Notes under the pieces: generated by a model
The model's database searches: none
What the model was told of the DNA's origin: nothing
What the model saw: the letters and a program-made list of their open reading frames with translations, nothing else
In this document: positions 20,301-28,818 of the stretch, in pieces
Layout: every line of letters starts with the position of its first letter
Numbering within the stretch: the stretch's first letter is position 1
Made by a program: the position numbers and the translations under genes
From: SAR202 cluster bacterium bin127
GTDB taxonomy: Bacteria; Chloroflexota; Dehalococcoidia; Lucifugimonadales; Lucifugimonadaceae
DNA length: 64,000 bases
Assembly (NCBI GenBank): GCA_002239045.1
Contig: MPNN01000004.1
Coordinates: 186,001-250,000, forward strand
Reading direction: 5' to 3'

Positions 20301-20487
20301 GCATGTGTCGATAGCGGATGCGGGTCGGCAGGCGGCGGTTGGTGTGGAGCGCGAGTTGGAGAATCTGCGGCAACGGTATCCGAGGTTGACGGTTACGATT
20401 GCTCGTCGGGAGATTCGGAAGTGGTTGCGGGAGTCGGCGGAGGGGCAGCGGGTGGAGGAGGTTGTGGGGGCGTTGTTGGGGGGATGA
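17398..20487 (+). CDS. Type IIG-like (Eco57I-type) restriction endonuclease/adenine methyltransferase
   Basis: N-terminal nuclease-like SVDLAALDTLIEVKRRIG (E-x-K), DLGEYYTPRWL, motif I VLDPACGSGAFIAECVEHF, motif IV VIVGNPPWINYNQ, long C-terminal target-recognition region. Confidence 0.88.
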   Translation: MTLRPDDPECGAVASELLRRHGELQAEANITSGIREFLVRTGLVESSDIREEISPAEGSGNSVDLAALDTLIEVKRRIGNGIFPDVAHVAQLDGYLTAAMDASKGVRIGILTDGKHWLLRWPDAVMIHTTPPYAFILTDADKWYSLFEWLRDNALVVRRDIEPSREELENQFSPTNPLYEREIDTLRGKYEEYSEYETVAVKRRLWEDLLRTALGEVVQGDEFDDLFVRHTYLTMVIGIVVQATFGLDVNQIAENDPEDLLKGRQFSEATGLHGVIETDFFAWPIEVGATSLIKTIARRIARFDWSSPPTDVAATLYQTVIPAQERRDLGEYYTPRWLTKAIVEEIVTDPVHQRVLDPACGSGAFIAECVEHFIEAAKNQKVPETKLFELLRESVTGIDVHPVATHLARAAWVIAARPAIEKSASTTVTVPIYLGDSLQLRYQSRDLFATNNVPIDVGDDKNTQLLFPVALVNHAENFDQMMVDIADYIERGEDPKVAMDTVPLTDDETQTLSTTIDKLVDLHAQGRDHIWAYYIRNLVRPITLARNKVDVIVGNPPWINYNQTTDVLRDELVNQSRNEYGIWAGGRYATHQDVASLFYARSVDLYLRDGGLIGMVMPHSALQAGQHTKWRTGEWKSHGGARTLSVNFQVRKAWDLERLEPNDFFPVPSSVVFAERRGEDGKARALVGTVRQWVGATGSGNVRRVDMEITDTSAGITSPYSKHARQGAVLVPRVLFFVNEMDNPTTTHLPGTVTTTPRRGTQDKEPWKSLELTQLHSRTVEADHVFNVHLGETVIPYATLEPLKVVLPIDAASNDLKLEDTGIGGIRSASLGRRMQRRWQDINSVWEDNKNPTNELRLVDQLDYYGKLTSQLAWRHDNSSRPLRVLYTAAGVPTAAMLEDHEIITDYKLFWITCLDRNEADYLLAIINSETLYTAASPLMSKGQWGARDLQKHLWRLPIPEFDCGDSLHVSIADAGRQAAVGVERELENLRQRYPRLTVTIARREIRKWLRESAEGQRVEEVVGALLGG

Positions 20488-20585
20488 TTGACCAAATCTA
20501 CCCGAGATACTCACAATAACTGGGAATTGAGGTTACACGTGAGTGTCAGAATCTCGTGCTAAGAATACCGTGAAGGAGCCGTAAG

Positions 20586-21575
20586 TTGGATTGGAGACAA
20601 GGGGCTAGAACCGCTCAATTTCATCCGTCTCTAAGACGGAATGTTCTTGGAAAGTACGGAACGTTATTTTCCGAGCCGATGACTCTTCGCGAGTGTTTTC
20701 AAAGCCAACATGACACGATAAGGGAAATCTGTCGGGCACAAGCTGACGAGATTTACCTTGGGAAGGAACCCAATGCGTTGATTCACGACGCTATCCGCGA
20801 TTTGGTAGAAGACGATTACATTCCGAATCTGATCCTTGGTGGTGAGCTTCCTGAGCAGCACACGAATATCCAGGGCTACGTCGGGATCCGATACCTCATT
20901 CACGTAGACAAAGATCCTCAAGGGTTGATTTGGAAACTGCCTGATCAATTCGAAGAGAACGGTCTCAGCGAATACGCGGAACTAGAGAAGACTGCTGGTC
21001 TGCCTGCTGATGCGACAAAATTGGATCAAACTCAGCATTTCTTGGAGTTGAAATACTTCTTCCCGCAGGAAGTCTGGAACACACAACGTCAACGGCAAGG
21101 ATGGTTGAAAGCGCTAGTCGATAAGGATGTCGGATGGCTGAAAGCAGTCGTCGAAGACTTCCATATGGCGTTCCAAGAAAATGCACGCACGGTGACTACA
21201 TTGATTCATATTGAACTACATGACAAGTGGCAATCCGCAATGGATGTTGCAGGTGAAGTTGGCACTGCCCCACTCCCCGTAGAGAACATTAACGAACACG
21301 GGGCTGTTCGAAAGACCGTTCATTATTCAGCCCACAAGAATTATTTGTTTGGTCGTCAAGAGGGTATCTGCAATGGTTGTCGCGGCAGGTTCTGTTTCGA
21401 ACAGATGACGGTTGACCATATTGTGCCTCAATCCAAAGATGGTGGTCATGAGGCGGCCAACCTTCAACTTCTCTGTCAACCGTGTAACAATCTGAAGGCT
21501 GATGACTCGCACGAAGACCTATTGGCGAGATTAGCTGCTCAGGGGCCGAAGAATGCCGCGTGTTGCGGATGTTGA
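20586..21575 (+). CDS. HNH endonuclease with uncharacterised N-terminal domain
   Basis: C-terminal Cys4 HNH: GICNGCRGRFCFEQMTVDHIVPQSKDGGHEAANLQLLCQPCNNLKADDS. TTG start. Confidence 0.85.
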   Translation: MDWRQGARTAQFHPSLRRNVLGKYGTLFSEPMTLRECFQSQHDTIREICRAQADEIYLGKEPNALIHDAIRDLVEDDYIPNLILGGELPEQHTNIQGYVGIRYLIHVDKDPQGLIWKLPDQFEENGLSEYAELEKTAGLPADATKLDQTQHFLELKYFFPQEVWNTQRQRQGWLKALVDKDVGWLKAVVEDFHMAFQENARTVTTLIHIELHDKWQSAMDVAGEVGTAPLPVENINEHGAVRKTVHYSAHKNYLFGRQEGICNGCRGRFCFEQMTVDHIVPQSKDGGHEAANLQLLCQPCNNLKADDSHEDLLARLAAQGPKNAACCGC

Positions 21576-21744
21576 TGGGATGCCACATCTAGTGGGGATG
21601 AAGACAGTGGCGTTGTTCGGGGTATCGATCCCCCGCTCGCTTTGATGGCGTTTTGGGCGCCCCTTGCACGTTGCGAAGGGAGCAATTAGCTATCCGTCGT
21701 ACAATGTTCTGAGAGCGTGTGGTGGGTAAGATCGAGGATTAGCG

Positions 21745-22083
21745 ATGGTTCAATCGGTGAAAGCTACTTACAGGGACGGGGTTCTCGAACCTTCGGAGTC
21801 GCTTGATCTTGAGGATGGGGATGTGGTGACGTTGTCGATATCGGTTGAGGGTGGCGCGGAAGATGGGGAGGCCGTCGATTCGGCGTCGGTCGGGAATGGT
21901 GTGGGCGACTCAGCGTCCGTCGATTCGGAAAGCCAGAAGCCAACGGACATCCCGGCCCTACTCGAACGGATCAGACGGATAACCGCTTCGGTGCCGGATT
22001 CTGAGTGGGAGAAACTTCCGAAGGATGGTGCAAGGAATAAGAAGCACTATTTATATGGGCATCCGAAAGAGGATGAGGAATGA
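21745..22083 (+). CDS. DUF104-type antitoxin of a TA pair
   Basis: MVQSVKATYRDGVLEPSESLDLEDGDVVTLSIS; stop overlaps the start of the PIN gene (ATGA). Confidence 0.8.
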   Translation: MVQSVKATYRDGVLEPSESLDLEDGDVVTLSISVEGGAEDGEAVDSASVGNGVGDSASVDSESQKPTDIPALLERIRRITASVPDSEWEKLPKDGARNKKHYLYGHPKEDEE

Positions 22084-22496
22084 GGTTGGTCTTCGCCGAT
22101 TCGGGTTACTGGGTAGCGGTGATAAATCGTCTTGATGGGTTGCGAGAAAGGGCTGTGCGCATAGACGCAAGTTTAGGTAACCATCGAAAAGTTACGAGTG
22201 AAATGGTTTTAATCGAGGTGTTGAACCACTTTTCGCGTGGCGGTGAAAATAGTCGAAGAGCCGCGGTGGAGGTCATCGCAGAGCTTAATGCCGATCCTGA
22301 TGTTGATGTGATTCCGTTGACGAGCGAGCAGTTCGCAGATGCGGTTGATCGGTACGGTAGTCGTCTGGATCAGAGCTGGAGCTTGGTGGACTGCTCGAGC
22401 TTCGTGTTGATGGAGGAGCGGGGGATAAGGGATGCATTGGCTTATGATGTCGATTTCGTGCAAGCGGGTTTCAACGCGTTGTTGCGGACGGGGTGA
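22080..22496 (+). CDS. PIN-domain (VapC-like) toxin
   Basis: FADSGYWVAVINRLD..., TSEMVLIEVLNHFS, SLVDCSSFVLMEERGIRDALAYDVDFVQAGF acidic residue pattern. Confidence 0.85.
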   Translation: MRLVFADSGYWVAVINRLDGLRERAVRIDASLGNHRKVTSEMVLIEVLNHFSRGGENSRRAAVEVIAELNADPDVDVIPLTSEQFADAVDRYGSRLDQSWSLVDCSSFVLMEERGIRDALAYDVDFVQAGFNALLRTG

Positions 22497-22615
22497 AGTA
22501 GTCGTCTGGTTCTGCCGATGATCAGAAATTGACGTTCGGTTGAGGTGACGTCGGTGGTTCGACCGCGTTGGCACCCCCTTTAATTCCCCCTCGGGGAGGG
22601 TGAGGGATAGGTTAG

Positions 22616-24259
22616 TTAGTGCCCCTGCGCCTCTTCAACCACCATCTCGAGGACTTCGTGTGAGGCTATGGAGCCGATGAATTGGTTGGTTTCGGGGTCG
22701 ATTACTGGGAGGATGGTGATGGAGTTTTCGGTCATTGTTTGGAGGGCGTCTTCGACGTAGTCTTCGGTGGTGGCGGTTGGGGTGTTGTGGCGGAGGGTTT
22801 GGGTGAGGGTTGTGGTGTCCCATTCGTGTCGGGGGAGGTAGCGGAGCATGCTGATGGATACGATGCCGGCGAGTTGGTGGTTGTTGGCGCGGTCGACGAC
22901 TACGTAGTCTTGCTGTTCGGGGAGGAGCCACTGTTCGGTGAATGCTCTGACGGTGAGGGATTGGTCGGGGTAGGTTCGGGCAGGGTCGATGATGTCGTTG
23001 ACTTTGATGCCTTCGAGGGCGAAGCGGTAGAGGGAGGGTGGGATCTCGTCAGATGTGGGGGCGTCTACAGCCGGTTTGATGCGCTTTATGGCGCGGCTGA
23101 TGGCGACGGGTGTGATGAGGATGTAGGCGAACATGACGAGGACGAGGAGGGAGAATAGGGATTTGTCGATGGCGCCGGTCTGGAATAGCAGGAGCAGGAG
23201 GGCGATTTCGGCTACGCCTTTGGCCATCAGTCCGGAGGCGGTGGCGAAGGGTGCGTCGAGTCGGGCGGCGTAGGCACCGATGACGGATGCGACGAACTTG
23301 CCGATGAGTGGCACGAAGGTTAGGACGATGATGGTGACGACGGGCAGGACGGTGAAGTCGAAGCTGAGGTGGAGTCCGGCGGATGCGAAGAATAGGGGGA
23401 CGAAGAAGCCCTCTGCGGCTCCGTTCATTCCGGGCATGATGTCGTGTCGTACCTGGAAGGGAAGGATGGAGAGTGCTGCACCGAAGAGCAGTGCGCCGAT
23501 GGAGCCGTGGAGTCCGACCTCTTCGGCTCCGTAGACTACGACTAGGAGGCCGCCGAGGAGGATTCCGAAGGATAGCTGGGGGACTTGTAGGAATCGGTGG
23601 AGCCACTCGATGAGCTTGGGCAGGATCTTGGTGGAGAAGAACCAGATCACGATCGCGAAGCCGATCATCTGTCCGATCAGCGTTGCGACGTCGAGCAGGT
23701 TGAGTGTCTCTCCGCGTCCGACGGCGTGTTCACTGATTGCGAATCCGAATACAAAGAGGGCCATGAGTTCGGCGATGATGACGGCGGTGAAGATCTGGAC
23801 GCCGTCTCGTTCCTTCAGCTTGCCCTCGTCGATGAGAACCTTTGCGACGAGTCCGAGGCTGGAGAGCGAGAGGACGCTGGCGAGTCCGAGAGCTTGGGTG
23901 AATGTGAGTCCGAGATCGAGATCGAAGAACAAGTCGGTTGTGACGGCGAGTGAGACGGCCATCGAGATGACGACTGACACGGTGGCGGCGAGGAATAGTC
24001 TGCCTTTGATGGCTGAGATGAAACCTTTGATGTCGAGTTCTTCGAGTCCGATGAGGAAGAAGAAGACAAATATGCCGAGTCCGAAGATGATTTCGGTCTC
24101 GGGTCCGGTTTCGACGATTCCGGTGAGAGGTCCGAGGATTACTCCGGCGGCGGCGTAGGCGATGATGGAGTTAAGTCCGAAGCGCTTGAATACGCCTTCA
24201 AGGAGCTTGGCGCCGATGATGAGCAGTCCAATGGAGAACAGGGTCTCGTGGATGTGCAA
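22616..24259 (-). CDS. CPA2-family cation:proton antiporter with C-terminal CBS domains
   Basis: Many TM segments (FSIGLLIIGAKLLEGVFKRFGLNSIIAYAAAGVILGPLTG), C-terminal CBS-like region. Start probably TTG at 24259 rather than 24334. Confidence 0.85.
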   Translation of the reverse strand: MHIHETLFSIGLLIIGAKLLEGVFKRFGLNSIIAYAAAGVILGPLTGIVETGPETEIIFGLGIFVFFFLIGLEELDIKGFISAIKGRLFLAATVSVVISMAVSLAVTTDLFFDLDLGLTFTQALGLASVLSLSSLGLVAKVLIDEGKLKERDGVQIFTAVIIAELMALFVFGFAISEHAVGRGETLNLLDVATLIGQMIGFAIVIWFFSTKILPKLIEWLHRFLQVPQLSFGILLGGLLVVVYGAEEVGLHGSIGALLFGAALSILPFQVRHDIMPGMNGAAEGFFVPLFFASAGLHLSFDFTVLPVVTIIVLTFVPLIGKFVASVIGAYAARLDAPFATASGLMAKGVAEIALLLLLFQTGAIDKSLFSLLVLVMFAYILITPVAISRAIKRIKPAVDAPTSDEIPPSLYRFALEGIKVNDIIDPARTYPDQSLTVRAFTEQWLLPEQQDYVVVDRANNHQLAGIVSISMLRYLPRHEWDTTTLTQTLRHNTPTATTEDYVEDALQTMTENSITILPVIDPETNQFIGSIASHEVLEMVVEEAQGH

Positions 24260-24430
24260 CCCGGCGTCTCCTTTCTTGCCGCGTCTTTGGTTAGTGAAAT
24301 GCGACGGTCGCCGATGTGACGGCGGTCGAACCAAAAAGAAGCGGCAAGTGTGGATTTTACGCGAGATATTGCGGGACGGGTTGCTGCTCCCCTATCCCGG
24401 GTTACCAGGAGCGTCCCGCTGCTTTGAGGT

Positions 24431-25255
24431 TCAGTGCTGGCAGTTTTGGCAGTAGTAGGCGGTTCGGCCGGAGATTCGGCGAGCGGTTGTCGGGTTGTTG
24501 CAGGTTGGGCACGCGGAATTTGGGGTTCGGGGGATGCGCATTCGGGCATCGTGGGCATCTACGACGTAGGGGCTGCCGTCGGGACTGGGGTGGGTTGTGA
24601 TGTGGTTTAGGGCGCGGTTCAGGGTGATGAGGATGTTGGCGTGGAGTTGATGGAGACGCGCGAGGCTGATGCGGTTGCAGCGGCGGAGGGGGGAGATGCG
24701 GGTGCGGTGGAGGGCTTCGTCGGCGTAGATGTTGCCGACGCCAGCGAGGATGGTCTGGTCGAGGAGGGTTGGTTTGATGCGGGAGCGTTTGGTGCGGATA
24801 CTTTGGGCGAATTGGTTGGGAGTAAGGTCCCACGGTTCGGGGCCAAGTTTGGGGTAGGCCGTTGTGGGGTCGTCGACGGCCCACAGTCGGGCCCATCTTC
24901 GGGAGTCGTTGAGTTCGATGCGCCGGTCGTCGTCGAGGTAGAAGGTGGCTCGACGGTATCGGAGCGGGTCGTCGTCGGTGTTTCGGATGTGGAGGGAGCC
25001 GGTCATTCCCATGTGGAGCACGAGGTGAGACCGGGATTGGTTGGCGTCGATGAGCGGTGAAACGAGATATTTGCCGCGGCGGTCGAGGTGGCCGATCTGG
25101 GTGTTGGAGACGGTGTTGGCGAAGGTCTCGATGTCGGCGGCCGGAGCGGCGATGCTGTCGGGCCAGCCGATTTCGACGCGTTGGATGATGGTGCCTTGGA
25201 CGTTGGAGGCGACGAGGTAGCGTCGGATGGATTCAACTTCGGGTAGTTCGGGCAT
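24431..25255 (-). CDS. mutM: Formamidopyrimidine-DNA glycosylase
   Basis: MPELPEVESIRRYL, LLDQTILAGVGNIYADEALHRTRI, C-terminal zinc finger CPTCNNPTTARRISGRTAYYCQNCQ. Confidence 0.95.
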   Translation of the reverse strand: MPELPEVESIRRYLVASNVQGTIIQRVEIGWPDSIAAPAADIETFANTVSNTQIGHLDRRGKYLVSPLIDANQSRSHLVLHMGMTGSLHIRNTDDDPLRYRRATFYLDDDRRIELNDSRRWARLWAVDDPTTAYPKLGPEPWDLTPNQFAQSIRTKRSRIKPTLLDQTILAGVGNIYADEALHRTRISPLRRCNRISLARLHQLHANILITLNRALNHITTHPSPDGSPYVVDAHDARMRIPRTPNSACPTCNNPTTARRISGRTAYYCQNCQH

Positions 25256-25324
25256 GGGCTGGATTATCGCGCCAGCCTGAGCGGTTGCAGATCGAGGCGG
25301 TTAAGGAAAGGACTACTGAGGGTT

Positions 25325-25594
25325 TTATTGATCGTTGGAAGTTTGAAAGTCGAAGCCGCGCCGATTGGTTTCAAGGAGATCCTGCATAGTCACCAAGACC
25401 GTTTGCAGGTCTTCTCCGAATTTGTCCATTCTTGTTTCGAGACGGTCCATTCGCGTTTCAAAACGATCCATCCTCGCATTGGCAGCCAAATTGGTCTGTG
25501 ATAGCTGCAACATTATGTCAGTCACGATAGTCCTGAAGTCCGCCATTTCATCTTTGGTGGAGAATTCTGTGTGAGTGTGTTCGACGGTGGTCAT
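25325..25594 (-). CDS. Small coiled-coil protein
   Basis: Repeated segment ANARMDRFETRMDRLETRMDKFGEDLQ. Confidence 0.5.
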   Translation of the reverse strand: MTTVEHTHTEFSTKDEMADFRTIVTDIMLQLSQTNLAANARMDRFETRMDRLETRMDKFGEDLQTVLVTMQDLLETNRRGFDFQTSNDQ

Positions 25595-25654
25595 AAGTAA
25601 TTCGGATTTGGTGTTTTGTAGTTTAGATGTTACATGACAAGAGGACTTTTTGGC

Positions 25655-26731
25655 TTAGTTGTCTACAAGCAGACTTTCGGGCCCGACGACTAAGTTGCGT
25701 GGCTGGATGGGTGTGTTGTCTTGGCTTCCACCGAAGGCTATGGCGGCCATGCCTTCGGTAATGTCGGAGAGTGAGCCGGGTGACGTTGAGATGATGTTGG
25801 AGTCTTCGTTGGCGGTCAGGCGCAAGGTGCCTTGTGCGGTTCCTACGGAGATGGTTTGCTCGTTTATTTCGGCGATGGTGCCGTTGATGTTGGAGAGGTT
25901 CGTGGCGTCGTTGCCACCCGGGAAACTGGCGCCGAAGAGTCCGCGGAATCCGCCACTTTGTTGTTCGGGCACGACCGTCAGGTTTACGATGAAGATGCGC
26001 CCGCCTTCCCCTCGCTGCACGGTTCCGGCTACGTTTGTGCCTTCTGTCAGATCGGCGGGGGTTAGTTGACTGATGACGCTTATGTTGGTGTTGTCGGTAA
26101 TTTCGACATCTGTCGATAGGCCGCTGTCGTCGTTGTGATCGATGGTGATAGTTGATCCCGAGATTGCGGAGATGGTGCCTTGGGTCGGGGGCGTTCCGAA
26201 ACCACCGCCGCCCTGTCCGCCGCCTGGAATCTCGATTCCGGATTCCGCTAAGAGTTCTTGCATGAGTTCTCTCATGCGCGTCTGCTCTTCTTGGGTGATG
26301 CTGCCGGATTGGGCTTTTTGGAAGAGTTCGGCTAGTTCGGGGTTGCTAGCCATGGCTTCTTGGATCGCTTGGAAGTTTCCACCGCCGGGTCCGCCGCCAC
26401 CACCGAAGCCGCCCGGTCTGCCTTGGTCGGGGGCCTCGTCGACCACCACTTCAACTACAACGGGTTCGGTTTCGATGCTTTCGTCGTCAACGTCCAGGTC
26501 GGTAGATTCATCGGTTGCGGTCTCGCCGGTCTCGGACGGTGCGGTTTCGCTTTCGGGTCTTGTTCGCTCGGAAGCGGGACGGGTGCTCGGCGTGGGCAAT
26601 TCGCTTCGCGATGCGGCCGGTATAGTCTCTTCATCCTGGTCGGATGGGCCCAAGAGGAGGATTGCCGCGACACCGATGACGATGCCGACGATCGCGACGG
26701 CGGCTAAGAGGATTGCGAACGGGCTCTTCAT
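25655..26731 (-). CDS. Membrane-anchored Gly-rich protein, DUF5666-like repeats, in ABC export operon
   Basis: N-terminal TM (FAILLAAVAIVGIVIGVAAILLL), low-complexity S/T/E region, GGGGFGTPPTQGTISAISGSTITIDHND, second OB-like copy NGTIAEINEQTISVGTAQGTLRL. Confidence 0.65.
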   Translation of the reverse strand: MKSPFAILLAAVAIVGIVIGVAAILLLGPSDQDEETIPAASRSELPTPSTRPASERTRPESETAPSETGETATDESTDLDVDDESIETEPVVVEVVVDEAPDQGRPGGFGGGGGPGGGNFQAIQEAMASNPELAELFQKAQSGSITQEEQTRMRELMQELLAESGIEIPGGGQGGGGFGTPPTQGTISAISGSTITIDHNDDSGLSTDVEITDNTNISVISQLTPADLTEGTNVAGTVQRGEGGRIFIVNLTVVPEQQSGGFRGLFGASFPGGNDATNLSNINGTIAEINEQTISVGTAQGTLRLTANEDSNIISTSPGSLSDITEGMAAIAFGGSQDNTPIQPRNLVVGPESLLVDN

Positions 26732-26777
26732 GTGGTGGTCACCATTTCATGTTCGATGTTGAGGTTAGGGTCGGTGG

Positions 26778-27977
26778 CTATTCGTACCGGAGTGCTTCGA
26801 TGGGATTGAGGCGTGCGGCGCGAACGGCGGGGTAGATGCCGAAAAAGAGGCCGACGGCGATGGATACGATGAGCGCGATGATGGGGATGTCGCTGGTGAC
26901 GCGTGTGGACCACTCGGTGCCGATGAGGAAGCGTCCGTCGATGGCGGTTGCGAGAGAGAGCCCGGCGATGACGCCGATGATTCCGCCGCCAAAGGTGAGG
27001 AATACGGCTTCGGTGACGAACTGGGCGACGATGTCGCGTCTTTTTGCGCCCATGGCCTGTCGGATGCCGATCTCGCGGGTGCGCTCGGTAACGGAGACGA
27101 GCATGATGTTCATGATCCCGATGCCGCCGACGAGAAGAGATATGCCGGCGACTGCTCCGAGGAATACGACGAGGGTCTGGTTGGCTTCGTCGAAGGTGTC
27201 GAGGATCTCTTGCTGGTTGAATACGGTGAAGTCGTCGGCTTCGGTGATGCGATGACTGAGACGGAGGACGGTTTCGATCTCTTCGATGGCTTGGTCTACG
27301 AGTTCGACGTCTCGGGCCTGGACGGAGATCTGGTCGACGCTGATGTCGCCGCCGGGGATTCGCTGTCCGGAGAGGCGGTAGTAGGCGGTGGTGATGGGGA
27401 TTAGGGCTTGGCTGTCGATAGACCCGAAGCCGCTTTGGGCAGCGAGGACGCCGACGACGCGGAACTGTCTGCCGTTAATCCGGACTTCTGCTCCTGTGGG
27501 GTCTTGATTCCCGAAGAGATCCTCGGAGACTTCTGCACCGAGAACTACGATTTCGGCTCGGGATTCGACGTGGGGAGCTCCGATGAAGGTGCCGGTTGCC
27601 ATGTCGAGGTTTCGTACGTTGAGGTACTCGGGCGTGACGCCCGTGATGGATGCTTGGGTTGTGTTGTTGTTTATGTGGATGGTGCCGAATGTGCCGATTT
27701 CGGGTGCTACGGCTTTGATGGACGGGGTGTAAAGGGGGTCGCGAAGTGCTTCTACGTCGGCAAGAGTCAGCGGTTCGCTGCTTGGGATGACGGTAAGGAG
27801 GTTGCTTCCTAGGCCTTGGATTAGTTCGGTGATGCGATCGGTGGAGCCGCGTCCGATGGACATCAGTGTGATGACGGAGCAGACACCGAGGACGATGCCG
27901 AGCAGGGCTAGCGCGGCGCGGAGACGATTCGCGGTGAGCGAGTAGATCGAGGTTCGGATTATGTCTTGGGGGGACAC
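26778..27977 (-). CDS. ABC transporter permease (MacB/FtsX family)
   Basis: LRAALALLGIVLGVCSVITLMSIGRGS, VSVTERTREIGIRQAMGAKRRDIVAQFVTEAVFLTFGGG. Confidence 0.92.
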   Translation of the reverse strand: MSPQDIIRTSIYSLTANRLRAALALLGIVLGVCSVITLMSIGRGSTDRITELIQGLGSNLLTVIPSSEPLTLADVEALRDPLYTPSIKAVAPEIGTFGTIHINNNTTQASITGVTPEYLNVRNLDMATGTFIGAPHVESRAEIVVLGAEVSEDLFGNQDPTGAEVRINGRQFRVVGVLAAQSGFGSIDSQALIPITTAYYRLSGQRIPGGDISVDQISVQARDVELVDQAIEEIETVLRLSHRITEADDFTVFNQQEILDTFDEANQTLVVFLGAVAGISLLVGGIGIMNIMLVSVTERTREIGIRQAMGAKRRDIVAQFVTEAVFLTFGGGIIGVIAGLSLATAIDGRFLIGTEWSTRVTSDIPIIALIVSIAVGLFFGIYPAVRAARLNPIEALRYE

Positions 27978-27987
27978 TGTGGGGCCC

Positions 27988-28806
27988 TCACCCTAACCCT
28001 CTCCCGCCGAACGGGAGAGGGGACGCGGTTCTGTGCGATATTGGGATTCGTCGGTGTGGCCGCCCTTTGTCCTTCGGATTTCCCCCGCGTGCGGGGGAAT
28101 CCCTGATTTCGTCGCTGATTACTTGGCCATCGCTGAGGGTTATTACGCGGTCGGCGCGGGCCGCCACGTCTCGTTCGTGTGTGACGACGATGACGGTGAT
28201 TCCGTTTTCGTGGTTGAGGTCGGAGATGATGTTGAGGATTTCGGCGGTGTTCGAGGTGTCGAGGTTTCCGGTGGGTTCGTCGGCGAGGAGGACGGAGGGT
28301 TCTTTGACGAGGGCGCGGGCGATGCCGACGCGTTGCTGTTGACCGCCGGAGAGTTCGGTTGGTCGATGGTGGGTGCGGTCGCCGAGGCCGACGAGGGTCA
28401 GGGCGTTTTCGGCGCGGTCGCGACGGTTGGGCCAGTGGCCGTACATCATGGGGAGTTCGACGTTTGCGAGTGCGGTGAGACGTGGGAGGAGGTTATGGGT
28501 TTGGAATACAAAGCCGACTTTTCGGCTACGGATGTCGGCGAGGCGGTCGTTGGACATTGCCTCTACTGCTTGGCCGTCGATGTGGTAGGTGCCTTCGCTG
28601 GGTACGTCGAGGCATCCGATGATGTTCATGAGTGTGGATTTGCCGGAGCCGGAGGCGCCCATGATGGCGACGTATTCGCCGTCGTGGATGTCGATTGAGA
28701 CGCCGTCGAGGGCTCGGACTTGGATTGTTCCGGCACCCATTTCGTAGATCTTGGTGACGTCGCGGATGCGGATTACGGGTTGGTCAGGGTTGGAGGTGCT
28801 TCGCAT
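27988..28806 (-). CDS. ABC transporter ATP-binding protein (MacB/LolD type) with repeat-derived C-terminal tail
   Basis: Walker A GASGSGKST, signature LSGGQQQRVGIARAL, Walker B LLADEPTGNLD; tail SPARGGNP...ASPLPFGGRGLG* encoded by palindromic repeats. Confidence 0.93.
   Translation of the reverse strand: MRSTSNPDQPVIRIRDVTKIYEMGAGTIQVRALDGVSIDIHDGEYVAIMGASGSGKSTLMNIIGCLDVPSEGTYHIDGQAVEAMSNDRLADIRSRKVGFVFQTHNLLPRLTALANVELPMMYGHWPNRRDRAENALTLVGLGDRTHHRPTELSGGQQQRVGIARALVKEPSVLLADEPTGNLDTSNTAEILNIISDLNHENGITVIVVTHERDVAARADRVITLSDGQVISDEIRDSPARGGNPKDKGRPHRRIPISHRTASPLPFGGRGLG
27997..28021. repeat. Palindromic repeat (10-bp stem)
   Basis: ccctctcccg/ccgaa/cgggagaggg inside the 3' end of the ABC ATPase ORF. 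Confidence 0.75.
28080..28099. repeat. Palindromic repeat (9-bp stem, 2-nt spacer)
   Basis: ttcccccgc/gt/gcgggggaa inside the 3' end of the ABC ATPase ORF. Confidence 0.75.
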
Positions 28807-28818
28807 GTCGTTGAGCGT

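Noticed and set aside
21580-21720. Intergenic stretch with ggggtatcgatccccc that briefly looked like a tRNA
   Set aside because: The hairpin is real but no cloverleaf fits; more likely a terminator or leader of the TA operon.
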